From the NCBI GenBank assembly GCA_019747875.1, contig JAIEQI010000126.1, positions 1 through 64,000 on the forward strand: a DNA stretch of 64,000 bases, in the 5' to 3' direction. A program made the translations under genes and the position numbers. This document shows positions 37,654-46,157 of this stretch, piece by piece (within the stretch, counting starts at the first letter, position 1; the number at the start of each line of letters is the position of its first letter). The notes under the pieces are model-generated. The model was not told the origin of the DNA and did no database searches. It was given only the letters and a program-made list of their open reading frames with translations. The stretch comes from Candidatus Obscuribacterales bacterium (lineage in GTDB: Bacteria; Cyanobacteriota; Vampirovibrionia; Obscuribacterales; Obscuribacteraceae).

Positions 37654-38634
37654 CTAATGTGTGATCTTCAAGAGATTTGGATAATCCTTCAACAGTGCAA
37701 GGATTTCCTTGTCTTCATCACGCGCAATGCCGCTTGCAACCTGCATCACAACATCTTTGCCAGTCGCATCGGTGGCTAATGATGCTTGATCGAATTGAGT
37801 TGCCATCGAGAAGAAGATCACGAGTCCATGTTCTCGTGCGGCAAGAACTGATGAGGCTTCCGTGTTTGCAACATTCACGCAATTGACCACGAGATCGCAG
37901 TCGCTAACAAAGCTGATGATCTCTTGGGCATTTGCCGCATCGATCTGTCCAAGGTTCTTGCTGAAGCCGAAGTCTTCAATGCGTTTGAAATTTGAATTGT
38001 TTACGTCAGCTCCGAATATCTCAGTTGTCGGAGAGTACTTCTTAATGCTAGCCATTGCTGCCACGCCGGCATTCCCGCAGCCAATTACAAGTGCGCGTTT
38101 GATCGGCCTTTCTTGTACTGCTCTCTTTACTTGTACAGCGAGGCTTGCGATGTCCAAAGCTGTGGCGGCTAGCCGCCAGTCCATTCCTTCCGGAACTGCC
38201 GTGAAATGGTAGCTTTCGAATAAAACACCTGTCCCGACAACGTCTATTTGTTGACCATGAACTTCGCCAATGCTTTCTAGATGCAATGGAATCGCACTTA
38301 GTGACGCCCAGGGGACGATAGCTTGTCCATTGTATTCGGCTAGGAGTACACCACCAGAGTTTGTAACCGGATTGTGCATTTTGCCGCGCTCATTAACAAT
38401 CTCCTGAATGCGGTCTTGAATTTTGATACCAGATTCGGTGATTTGTTTGGTGCTTGTTGAATCCAGGTTCAACAGTTTTACTTGAATCAGTTTCTCGCTT
38501 GGATGCAATTGTTCGGGTCTGTTATCTACACGCCAGGCCGCTTGCGGCACCACACCTTTTGGTTCGATGACCCTGTGAAATCCATATCTTGCTATAACTT
38601 GTTCTTTGGCTGATTCCGTCGCTGTTGAGTTCAT
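37654..38634 (-). CDS. kdd: L-erythro-3,5-diaminohexanoate dehydrogenase
   Basis: 326 aa. Kdd oxidatively deaminates 3,5-diaminohexanoate to 5-amino-3-oxohexanoate with NAD(P) in the lysine fermentation pathway. Family hallmarks are the N-terminal YGFHRVIEPKGVVPQAAW, NERGKMHNPVTNSGG and the Rossmann motif ALVIGCGNAGVAA (G185-G190). Length is slightly below the usual ~340. The start at 38634 drops an unsupported extension to 38784. The other lysine-fermentation genes (aminomutases, kce, kal) are not in this window, so its pathway context is open. A DUF3343-like gene lies upstream on the same strand. Confidence 0.85.
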   Translation of the reverse strand: MNSTATESAKEQVIARYGFHRVIEPKGVVPQAAWRVDNRPEQLHPSEKLIQVKLLNLDSTSTKQITESGIKIQDRIQEIVNERGKMHNPVTNSGGVLLAEYNGQAIVPWASLSAIPLHLESIGEVHGQQIDVVGTGVLFESYHFTAVPEGMDWRLAATALDIASLAVQVKRAVQERPIKRALVIGCGNAGVAAMASIKKYSPTTEIFGADVNNSNFKRIEDFGFSKNLGQIDAANAQEIISFVSDCDLVVNCVNVANTEASSVLAAREHGLVIFFSMATQFDQASLATDATGKDVVMQVASGIARDEDKEILALLKDYPNLLKITH

Positions 38635-38821
38635 ATTAGTTCTCGTAATTCTTCCTGGAGCGGCTTCCAATGCTCGTCCGCGGGGAACGAGTTCGGTCAA
38701 ATTTAGTCTGCCCAGTCTATCACCTTGACTGGCTGGGGATCTAACGGGGTGCATTACCCGAACTCTCGAAAATAGCGGGAACAAAACTTGCTGCCTCTAA
38801 TCTAAAGGCTTGTCAGTTGTG

Positions 38822-39046
38822 TCAGGAAACCTGGTGAAGTCCTACCGGCGGAACCGAGTTATCTCGTAGCAACCTGACCGCTTCCTCTGCAAGGTCTGTT
38901 TGGAGAACTTCTAGTGACATCCCGCAAATAGAGCTGGAAAGCCCTGCGGGTGTTGGTACGGTGCGGCATTGAATCTTGCCACTCAGAGTTTTTTCGGCTG
39001 CTAGAACCTGAAAAACTGTTTCGAAAGTCAGTATTGACCTTGTCAT
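38822..39046 (-). CDS. DUF3343-like protein (putative Se/S carrier-like)
   Basis: About 74 aa. ILTFETVFQVLAAEKTLSG…CRTVPTPAGLSSSICGMSLEV matches the pattern of DUF3343 proteins: an F/S-T-helix, then RxxPTPxxLSSxCG. These proteins are suggested to carry selenium or sulfur. The start at 39046 has GGGG nearby; an ATG at 39067 is possible. It lies 187 bp upstream of kdd on the same strand. Confidence 0.6.
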   Translation of the reverse strand: MTRSILTFETVFQVLAAEKTLSGKIQCRTVPTPAGLSSSICGMSLEVLQTDLAEEAVRLLRDNSVPPVGLHQVS

Positions 39047-39148
39047 GATTTGCCCCACACTTAACATGAGGCTAACATTAATATGGCAGAATTGGGAATA
39101 GGGGTACTAGAGCTCGCCACTGCCTTTGTCCGAGGGAATTCAATAGCT

Positions 39149-39427
39149 ATGACACATCAACTCTGTCCACGTTGCAAATTTCGCATCACATCAAACAAAG
39201 CGATTTGTACGACTTGTGGTTATTCCCTCCATAACGCTCGCAAAGTAAATGACGCGCCTGTCGCGACTCCAGCGCCGAAGCAAGTCAAGTCGGCTCCAAT
39301 ATCGTCGCCATCGACTAATGACAGCTCAACTTTGCGCAAAGCTCAAGCATCGTCACAGCAGGCGCCAAGTTTTTGGCGAAGCTTTTTCGGTCTAGACCAG
39401 ATCGCGCCCGAGAAAAGCGAATCTTAG
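39149..39427 (+). CDS. Zinc-ribbon protein with disordered tail
   Basis: 92 aa from an ATG preceded by GAGGGA; the frame opens at 39083 without a ribosome site. The N-terminus LCPRCKF…ICTTCGYSL is a four-Cys zinc ribbon (CxxC…CxxC). The rest is Pro/Ser/Ala-rich and probably disordered, ending in a short amphipathic segment (PSFWRSFFGLDQI). Function unknown. Confidence 0.6.
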   Translation: MTHQLCPRCKFRITSNKAICTTCGYSLHNARKVNDAPVATPAPKQVKSAPISSPSTNDSSTLRKAQASSQQAPSFWRSFFGLDQIAPEKSES

Positions 39428-39462
39428 TAATCATCCGTTGGAGAGCGTTTTGGTTGTCGTAT

Positions 39463-39486
39463 GGAGCGCGGACGTCCCGTCCGCCC
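39463..39486. repeat. Palindromic intergenic repeat (GCGGACGTCCCGTCCGC type)
   Basis: GGAGCGCGGACGTCCCGTCCGCCC lies between convergent genes and can form a GCGGACG/CGTCCGC hairpin. Similar GC-rich palindromes beginning GGAGCGC are common intergenic repeats in environmental bacteria. One copy was seen in this window. Confidence 0.55.
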
Positions 39487-39542
39487 ATAGCCTCACAAAG
39501 CGATCCTAATAGTTCAAGATGTTGAATCTGCGCTGCTGTGCA

Positions 39543-41618
39543 TCAAGGAACGTTCGCGGTCTGCGTCGCTGCTACTTCTTTCTGTTTAGCAGCAAGCGTT
39601 TCTTTCAGCACTAATTCGATTACTTTTTCGATTCGAATACGTCCAACGGGAATGCGTTTCTTCGCTCCTTCAAGCACAATTATTTGTTTGAGATCGTGCT
39701 CTCTCATTGTCGCAATTGCCACCGCCAATGGTTCGTTGCCAGCGATCGCTATTGGGTCGCGGACCATAATTTCGGTGACGGGAACGTCTTCGTCGGGATC
39801 AGCCAGCGCCGCTTTCTCGACGGCGCGCAGAAGGTCTGAGCGAGTTATCACGCCTGCCAAAAAGCCGTCCTTATCTGCCACGACGCAGAGATCCGCCGTG
39901 TGACTATTCATCAGCGCGATCGCGTCTTCAACTGATGAGGTCAGGCCGATTGGAGGGATTGGAAGCGGCTCAACAACAGCAGATATGGCCACTGAATCCA
40001 ACAGCGCTCTGACGTCGGGAATGTTTTTCCACATACTGATTCGTCGTTTTGCAGCTTTGGCTACAGCGTCGCGCAGAGGAATCATTGCTGATGATATCTG
40101 GGTGAATACATTACTTCCCAGCACGGTACAAACCAGTTCTGATTTTGCTTTTACCGTATGGTTGCGTGCGGTTCTGTTGAGGAGAGAGGACTCACCAAAG
40201 AAATCTCCTGGTCCAAGCACGGCTATGCACTCAGTACAAAGCTCATCATTTTCGTCGTGCTTAAGAATCTCGACTTCGCCCTTTTCGATGACGTAAAACT
40301 CGGTGGCGCTGTCGCCGCGTTTGAAAACAAAGTCGCCGGGAGCGTAGTAGCTTTTTGCAATGCGTCTTGTGCGATCCGCGCGTAAGTGAGCTAAGGTGCG
40401 AGGAAAAACGAGATCGCAAGCCCATTCAATGCCGACTTTGATCTGCTGTGGTATCGAGGGCAGTTTCATCAAATAAATTCCGCGCCACATAAACCAGGCG
40501 AGGAAGCCTGAAACTCTAAAGTCAAATATCTCTGCGACGGCCGAGCGTCCGCCGATTGAGCAGAGTTGTCCTTGCATTTGGAAGCTGAAAGGTTTTTGTT
40601 CTTTTCCTTTGATAGCTGCAACGATATTTTTTGCAGCTTGAACTCCTTGCCGCTCTGCAAATTGCGCCACCGGTGGGCAAACAGCTCCATCCAGAGCATT
40701 TACAACGTTGGCGCAATCGCCGAAGGCCCATGCATCTTTCCGCTCGGAGATACTCATGGTCGCGTCGGTTTTTAGTTTTCCACGGTCTTTTGGTGCATCT
40801 AGTTTTTTAACCAAAGCTTGCGTTGTTGTCCCGACGGTGCAGACCACTGTACCTGCTGAAAGGAAGGTATCGTCACTTAGTCGCAGTCCTTCTGGAGTGC
40901 ACATTGTTGCGCGCAAGTTGAGCATTGTTTCGACGCCCGATTGCTCCATCTTTTTCTTGGTGAATTTGCGCAAATTCTGACTCACTTCGGGGAGGAGCTC
41001 ATCCCTCGAGTGAACAATCACTACGCGGATGTCTTCTTTCTTGATGTAGGAAAAGAAGCGCAGGCTGCTGCGTACGAGGTCATTGATTTCACCGGCAACC
41101 TCAACACCACTGAAGCCGCCGCCGACTACAACGAAGGTCAAATACCAGCGCTTGCGTTCGAGGTTCTCGCAAACCTCGGCTTTTTCCATTTGCTCCATGA
41201 CGTGCGCTTGTAGAGTAAGTGCATCACCAATCGTTTTCAGTGGATACGCGTGCTCGTCCATCCCTGGAACGAGGGATAGATTGACGGTATTGCCGCAGGT
41301 GAGGACTAGATAGTCGTACTTCATCGAGCGAATCTGACCATCGTGTGCTTCGTAGAAGAGATCCTTGTTATTGAAGTCTATGTTTGTGACGTCTTCGGTT
41401 CTGCATTGAACGCCCGTGAGCAGTTGCCTCAAGGGCGCGCCCACGTCCTTGGGCTGCACCGATGCGCTGACGACTTCGGCAAGAAGAGGGTGGAAAACCA
41501 TGTGGTTTTCCTTGTTAAAGACGACAATTTGGAATTCGTTGAGCGGCAGTTCTTTACGCAATGTGCGGGCGCATTTAACGCCACCGAATCCACCGCCAAC
41601 AACAATTATTCGTTTCAT
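39543..41618 (-). CDS. Type II NADH dehydrogenase-like flavoprotein fused to cNMP-binding and CBS domains
   Basis: 691 aa. Residues 1-~410 are NDH-2-like: the FAD motif GGGFGG (8-13), the NAD motif GGGFSG (166-171), AFGDCA (298-302) and the C-terminal hydrophobic WFMWRGIYLMKLPS typical of membrane-attached NDH-2. Residues 420-515 form a cyclic-nucleotide-binding fold (APGDFVFKRGDSATEFYVIEKGEVEIL, then FGESSLLNRTARNHTV). Residues 556-670 hold a CBS pair (CVVADKDGFLAGVITRSDLL and ADPDEDVPVTEIMVRDP). This would pass electrons from NADH to quinone without proton pumping, with ligand control added. NDH-2 alone is usually ~400-450 aa. ATG with AGAGGA upstream. Confidence 0.88.
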   Translation of the reverse strand: MKRIIVVGGGFGGVKCARTLRKELPLNEFQIVVFNKENHMVFHPLLAEVVSASVQPKDVGAPLRQLLTGVQCRTEDVTNIDFNNKDLFYEAHDGQIRSMKYDYLVLTCGNTVNLSLVPGMDEHAYPLKTIGDALTLQAHVMEQMEKAEVCENLERKRWYLTFVVVGGGFSGVEVAGEINDLVRSSLRFFSYIKKEDIRVVIVHSRDELLPEVSQNLRKFTKKKMEQSGVETMLNLRATMCTPEGLRLSDDTFLSAGTVVCTVGTTTQALVKKLDAPKDRGKLKTDATMSISERKDAWAFGDCANVVNALDGAVCPPVAQFAERQGVQAAKNIVAAIKGKEQKPFSFQMQGQLCSIGGRSAVAEIFDFRVSGFLAWFMWRGIYLMKLPSIPQQIKVGIEWACDLVFPRTLAHLRADRTRRIAKSYYAPGDFVFKRGDSATEFYVIEKGEVEILKHDENDELCTECIAVLGPGDFFGESSLLNRTARNHTVKAKSELVCTVLGSNVFTQISSAMIPLRDAVAKAAKRRISMWKNIPDVRALLDSVAISAVVEPLPIPPIGLTSSVEDAIALMNSHTADLCVVADKDGFLAGVITRSDLLRAVEKAALADPDEDVPVTEIMVRDPIAIAGNEPLAVAIATMREHDLKQIIVLEGAKKRIPVGRIRIEKVIELVLKETLAAKQKEVAATQTANVP

Positions 41619-41886
41619 GCTTAGTCCTCTGACCGATTTGACGATCTCAGCGGTTATTTCGGAGCGAAGTGCTAGATCATACTATGTTTAATCCTTACTA
41701 ATGCAGTTTGTTTGGTTAGGGGCAGCAACTTTGCTACATCTCTAAATTAAGCTTGGACAAGAGCTCCTTTAGAATTGCCGTGGCTTGCATGTCGCGGGCT
41801 TGTACTGCTGCCGCTGGAGCGGTGTCGTTTGAAAACGATATGCAATAGTAGGGGCGGAATGCAAAAAAGAGGCGCTAAAAGCAAGC

Positions 41887-41922
41887 AAGGGAACTGCGGC
41901 GGTTGAAGTCCGCAGTTCCCTT
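41887..41922 (-). terminator. Hairpin terminator of the DyP gene
   Basis: AAGGGAACTGCGG and CCGCAGTTCCCTT form a perfect 13-bp stem 12 bp past the DyP stop. On the minus strand it is followed by GCTTGCTTTTAG. Confidence 0.75.
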
Positions 41923-41934
41923 GGCGAGCAAGTG

Positions 41935-43548
41935 TCAAGCCAGTCCTTTGAGGAAACTGAGGCTTGGAGAGAAGAAGTATTCTCCTCCCTTGAGACGCAC
42001 GAACCCAGCGATATCGACGCCCGGGCAAGTGGTCTGTTTGTTCCATCCGGCAGGCCATTTCTGCGCCGCGTTACACGGTGCATTTGGGTCCTGCTGACCG
42101 ACTACGGGATCTAATCCGGTTGCCGGTTTCGGGAAGTTGCTGAAGTTCGCCCAGGTGCGCTGAATGAACTCGAACTGCTCGAAGATGTCTGCCTGGTAGC
42201 AGAAGAACAGAAGTCCACGTCCGGTTTCCGGCAGGTCTTCCAGTTTGTCGCTTTCGATCAGCGTACCACCATATGGGATACCGCGCCGAGCAATGCGATG
42301 ACGCAGCTCTGAGCTACCGGTTACGGACAGTCGCGGATTCGTTTTGCGAACGTGCGACTGGAACGGGCATTTCAGACCAGCACTGTCATCATCGTAATTG
42401 AAGTTATTGGGCACGTCACTTGTGCCGCTCTTGTCGCGCAGCGTGACTGGTGTTCCATCCTGGAAGCGACCCATCACCATAGCCCGAGCAAGTTCGACCG
42501 GAACGTCGAGAGTCTTTGCCAGGTCGTGCACGCTTTTGTGAAATGCGCGCACATTTTGCTCCAGCTTGCGGAAGACCAGGAAGCTGCCGAAGCTTTTCCC
42601 CGGTTTTCCGAGTGGGTCAGGAGCGAGCACCAGATTTAGTGGCGCCGACGGATCCCATTTGTCGGTGCCGCCTTTTTGCCTCTCTTGTTCGATTTGCTCT
42701 TCGACCATGAGAGGCTGGCTGCGCCCATCTACGAAGCCGAAGTGCTCGACGTGAGCGACTGTGCTGGGGTCCTGCGGGGCGAGCTGACGAGTCAGTCCGA
42801 GTCCGCGTTCGACATGCACGTGTTCGGCCGCGTTCGATAAGCTTTCGAGCGTAGTTGCCAGCACGGTGTCAAGCTGAGCGTCATTATCGGCCGCCAGAAG
42901 AACCATCATGTGGATGTCGCCCAGAAAGGCGCGTTCCCACTGCGACAATTCCGGGTCGTGGAGCACATTCCGGCGGGATTTGAGTCCCTTACGGAAGACT
43001 TCCTCGTATCCCTTGCCGTCCTCGTGATTGCGAGGATTGAGCCCGTGCGGCTGTTGAGCGGTCTGGAAACCTAGCGCCGAATAGCCGCTAGCCGAGAGCG
43101 CAATGTGCCCAAAGATTCCGGCGTCGATGCCGAAGGTCTTGAACTGCTTAGAGCCGTTGAACTGCTCATACGCCGATTGGACATGCCGTTTGGCGAACGA
43201 GGCAATCCAGGCTCTTGCGGCTGCGGCTTTGCCGGGCTCGAAGCGAACGAAGACGTGTGCCGCGTGATCGCGACCGTGCCCGTTCAGGATGTTGCCTTGC
43301 AAATCTTCGAGAAATTCGCGGTTTGCAGGATCGCTCACCCGCATCGATTTGCTCATATCGGGCGCGCCGCCATTGGGCTTAGCTGCACCAGAGCTGAGCT
43401 TCTTCGTGTCTGTGCTAGCGAAATGGAAGGGGCATTTGCCCTGGCGGACTCGTGCCACCATCAATGCCACCACTATTGCGCCGGCGCCTGCCAGAAGGCA
43501 AGCGAAAAGATTGACCGGTAAAACCAGGTCACTAATCGAAATAGCCAT
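41935..43548 (-). CDS. DyP-type haem peroxidase with N-terminal membrane anchor
   Basis: 537 aa. Family motifs are GFVDGRSQP (271-279, catalytic D274), CPFQSHVRKTNPR (394-406, proximal haem ligand H399), IARRGIPYG and GLLFFCYQADIFEQFEF. The first ~32 residues are a hydrophobic anchor (FACLLAGAGAIVVALMV) followed by a Cys, not a twin-arginine signal. Start at 43548 (GAGGGTTATCATC upstream) rather than 43563. Hydrogen peroxide-dependent oxidation of a broad range of substrates is the family activity. The C-terminus GGEYFFSPSL is typical of this subclass. Upstream on the same strand are the ferredoxin-like and D-amino-acid oxidase genes, separated by hairpins. Confidence 0.92.
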   Translation of the reverse strand: MAISISDLVLPVNLFACLLAGAGAIVVALMVARVRQGKCPFHFASTDTKKLSSGAAKPNGGAPDMSKSMRVSDPANREFLEDLQGNILNGHGRDHAAHVFVRFEPGKAAAARAWIASFAKRHVQSAYEQFNGSKQFKTFGIDAGIFGHIALSASGYSALGFQTAQQPHGLNPRNHEDGKGYEEVFRKGLKSRRNVLHDPELSQWERAFLGDIHMMVLLAADNDAQLDTVLATTLESLSNAAEHVHVERGLGLTRQLAPQDPSTVAHVEHFGFVDGRSQPLMVEEQIEQERQKGGTDKWDPSAPLNLVLAPDPLGKPGKSFGSFLVFRKLEQNVRAFHKSVHDLAKTLDVPVELARAMVMGRFQDGTPVTLRDKSGTSDVPNNFNYDDDSAGLKCPFQSHVRKTNPRLSVTGSSELRHRIARRGIPYGGTLIESDKLEDLPETGRGLLFFCYQADIFEQFEFIQRTWANFSNFPKPATGLDPVVGQQDPNAPCNAAQKWPAGWNKQTTCPGVDIAGFVRLKGGEYFFSPSLSFLKGLA

Positions 43549-43632
43549 GATGATAACCCTCATGAGTTTCGAAAAATGGTCCTACGGCTTACCGTAAGAC
43601 GCTGGCGAGACTGTCTCGCAAGAAACAACGGC

Positions 43633-43664
43633 AGCAGACGAGATGACAGTGCATCTCGTCTGCT
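43633..43664 (-). terminator. 13-bp stem hairpin between ferredoxin-like and DyP genes
   Basis: AGCAGACGAGATG and CATCTCGTCTGCT form a perfect stem around a 6-base loop, 34 bp past the stop at 43699 on the minus strand. Confidence 0.65.
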
Positions 43665-43698
43665 TTACCGTTTAGAGCGCGTCCAGCGCGGAGTTAGC

Positions 43699-44442
43699 TC
43701 AGGACTGGAACGTCCACTTCTTTGGACGAACATTCTTGAGCCACGCATCGAACTCGCGCTCGAAGAGCCTGCCGGCGAAGCGGTCGAGTGGAACGACCTT
43801 CTTCAGCAGTTCTTCGCAGTCGTTGAGTTCGGACGCCAGTTGCCCATGCAACTTCGTTGCTTCGAGAATGGCACGCTGAGCCAGGAAGCGCTTGGTTCGA
43901 TCGACCGGAAGGCGCTTTGCGAGCACCTTCATCTGATCTTCCAGCGAGCTGTACAGCGTGGCAAGCTCATCGGCTGCTAGAAGCAACCGGATGCGCTTAT
44001 CCTCGGTGTTCAATACTTCCGGCGCGTACTCGTCATCGAGCAGCAGGTCCACGGGCAGCCCTTTCTTGCCGACTTCGTTGTCGAAGAGGGCTTTTGTTCT
44101 TTCGGTGGTCATGTCGGTGAAGACAACGCCGCCGCTTTCGATGTTGGGTCCACGACCACAGCGACGAAGGCAGCCGAACTCGGTAACGCTAACGTCATCC
44201 TTGTTGGCGGCCAGCTCCTTCAGCTGGGCAAGCAGGTCCAAGCTGCCGCGAGTGCAGCAAACCGGACCCTTCGTGCAGACCCTGAATTCGACCGCTTGAG
44301 CGGCCGAGGCATCGAAAATATACTTGCTAAGAAACGGCTGAATGCGCGCGATTGCATGTTCGAGCGCCTTCCTGCCTTTGCGGACTTCCTCCAGCTTGGA
44401 CGCAGAGTCTGCGTGCAGCTTGGAGAGGAGTTCCTGATTCAT
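43699..44442 (-). CDS. Thioredoxin-like [2Fe-2S] ferredoxin-domain protein
   Basis: 247 aa from an ATG preceded by GGGAG; the frame to 44526 is unsupported. Residues ~52-120 have the pattern of thioredoxin-like ferredoxins: C56 (RVCTKGP), C62/C63 (VCCTRGS), C91 and C95 (FGCLRRCGRGPN), then a parallel-strand VVFTDMTTE. N- and C-terminal helices surround it, with a Lys/Leu-rich coiled region from about 150 (LATLYSSLEDQMKVLAKRL). It could transfer electrons to a neighbouring oxidoreductase. The partner is inferred, not shown. Confidence 0.75.
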   Translation of the reverse strand: MNQELLSKLHADSASKLEEVRKGRKALEHAIARIQPFLSKYIFDASAAQAVEFRVCTKGPVCCTRGSLDLLAQLKELAANKDDVSVTEFGCLRRCGRGPNIESGGVVFTDMTTERTKALFDNEVGKKGLPVDLLLDDEYAPEVLNTEDKRIRLLLAADELATLYSSLEDQMKVLAKRLPVDRTKRFLAQRAILEATKLHGQLASELNDCEELLKKVVPLDRFAGRLFEREFDAWLKNVRPKKWTFQS

Positions 44443-44485
44443 GGCAATTCTCCCTTGGGAGAGGCTTCTTAATGAGCCTGTCGTA

Positions 44486-44524
44486 GCGGGGGAGCAAGTG
44501 CTTGACTGCATCTTGCTCCCCCGC
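44486..44524 (-). terminator. 13-bp stem hairpin after the D-amino-acid oxidase gene
   Basis: GCGGGGGAGCAAG and CTTGCTCCCCCGC form a perfect stem, 29 bp past the stop of the oxidase gene on the minus strand. Confidence 0.7.
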
Positions 44525-44553
44525 ACTTGCCGGGAGCTAGTCCCGTTTAGCGA

Positions 44554-45543
44554 CTATTCGCTGTCTCCTTCGAGCGTCGCAGCGTACGCCGCGATGTGCG
44601 AAGCGATCCCGATGGAGAGCAGGTAGCCCATGCCATCGTGACCGTAGTTGTGGATGACCGTGCGCCCGTCGAGCAGGGGCTCGGCCTCGACGCGCGGCAA
44701 CCAGCCTTTCCGCTCGGGGCGGCAGGCGCGGGTGACGGCGACGATATCGTCGGTGGTGGCGTTCAGTTCGGGCACCAGGCGATTGCAGCGGTCCAGAATG
44801 TCCTGGGTCGCCGTGTCGTCGATCTCGGTGCCGTCCTGATCGCCATCGAACACCCCGCCGAGCTTGACGTAGCTGCCGTGTGGAACGATGCAGGCGCGTT
44901 TGTTCGGACCCTCATCGTCGATGATGACCTTGTTCACCACGCCTTTGTTCTTGATCTTCACGACCTGAACACGGTCGGCGAAGACGTCGGCATCCGGAAC
45001 GAGCGTGCGAGCGCCAAGTCCGGTGCAGTTGACGATGATGCCGTATTGCGAGGGCAGCGCCGACAGGTCGGTGACCGTCTGCTGCTCGAACTTGCCGCCG
45101 GCCGCCAGTACTTGCTGCTGCAGCCAGGGAAGGTAGACTTCAGGGTCGATCACCGGTGCCGACTGCAGCACATGCGCATCGGCATAATCGGGGGAGATTT
45201 CCTCCGGCAGGCTGTGGCGGAACTCGGCGAAGGAGCTGGCGAACCAGGGTTCGCTGCGCTCGGTCTTCAGCTGGAAGATGTCCAGCAGGCGAACGCCGGT
45301 GGACGGGTCTTCCGCGAGCTTCCGAAATGCGTTGAGGCTCTCGAACGTCCACTGCTCGATGCGCGGGTCAGCGTCAATCTTGACGGGGACCCACATCGCA
45401 TACGCGCTTGCAGACGTCACGGGGAAAGTGCCGGCAGCTTCTTTCGACCAAACGGTCACATTGAAGCCTGCCTTAATGAGGTGCAAAGCCGTGGTGAGTC
45501 CACTGACACCGGCACCGATGATGAGCACGTTTTTAGTGTTCAT
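44554..45543 (-). CDS. D-amino-acid oxidase (DAO family)
   Basis: 329 aa, close to the usual DAAO length (~320-350). The FAD motif VLIIGAGVSGLTTALHL is N-terminal. SAYAMWVPVK, NCTGLGARTLV, RACRPERKGWLPRVE and HNYGHDGMGYLLSIG match the conserved DAAO blocks; the last is the C-terminal FAD loop. The reaction gives 2-oxoacid, ammonia and hydrogen peroxide, which could feed the DyP peroxidase two genes downstream. ATG with AAAGGA upstream. No peroxisomal or export signal. Confidence 0.9.
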   Translation of the reverse strand: MNTKNVLIIGAGVSGLTTALHLIKAGFNVTVWSKEAAGTFPVTSASAYAMWVPVKIDADPRIEQWTFESLNAFRKLAEDPSTGVRLLDIFQLKTERSEPWFASSFAEFRHSLPEEISPDYADAHVLQSAPVIDPEVYLPWLQQQVLAAGGKFEQQTVTDLSALPSQYGIIVNCTGLGARTLVPDADVFADRVQVVKIKNKGVVNKVIIDDEGPNKRACIVPHGSYVKLGGVFDGDQDGTEIDDTATQDILDRCNRLVPELNATTDDIVAVTRACRPERKGWLPRVEAEPLLDGRTVIHNYGHDGMGYLLSIGIASHIAAYAATLEGDSE

Positions 45544-46157
45544 TCAGGTTGTCCTTTGCGGCTAGAGTTACTTGCCTTTCAGCAAGCGTCGATTCAGTAG
45601 CAGTAAGAGATGAAGCCGAAGAATTTCTTCAGCCCCATATCTCACTTCACTTCACGTCAGGAATGAAAAGTGACTCAGCAAAAGCCGGTCACAAGATTCT
45701 CAAGAGGTCCGAGCGTCGCGAGCTGCAACACGAATTTTGCAGGCTCTCTGTTCGCATTCCTCGATGATCTCCTCTCGTTCGTCCGTGTCAAAACTCGCTC
45801 GCCATCGGCGATCGGAGAAATTCAGCAAAGCGGAGATTTGCGTTGTTTTGAGGTGGGGGACTTTCGAGAAAAAGAGAGAATCAGATACTCAGATACTATC
45901 GGGTTTGATGCATCAATTTCAGGTCTAATCTACGGATCGTCCGAGGGTGCTTAAACGGCTAATAGTGCACTGATTGGCGACATTAAAGGGTGTATTTATG
46001 GGTGCTCTCGACGATGCGTGTCTATTGAGAATTTGTATCAATAAGCGTTCGGCTAGCTAGCGATAATTCCATCCGATGTCACAATCTCTCGGAGTGATCA
46101 GTAAGTGATAAGCTTTGTCAGATATAGCGCATCACTCGATTGGAAGCCGGCGCACGA
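45544..46157. other. Gene-poor region upstream of the oxidase and transporter genes
   Basis: About 610 bp between divergent genes. Frames at 45549-45767 and 45670-45954 have no recognisable product and only weak ribosome sites, so I do not call them. Promoters for both neighbours should be here. Confidence 0.4.

Noticed and set aside
41935..41990. Encapsulin-targeting peptide at the DyP C-terminus (SLSFLKGLA)
   Set aside because: The segment continues the normal core strand GGEYFFSPSL of this DyP subclass, there is no flexible linker, and no encapsulin gene is nearby. The protein has an N-terminal membrane anchor.
44596..45600. 334-aa plus-strand frame opposite the D-amino-acid oxidase
   Set aside because: Val/Asp/Gly-rich shadow of a gene with clear DAAO motifs on the other strand.
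45670..45954. 94-aa plus-strand frame upstream of the transporter
   Set aside because: GTG start, only a weak AGGA, no recognisable composition or domain. Left uncalled.
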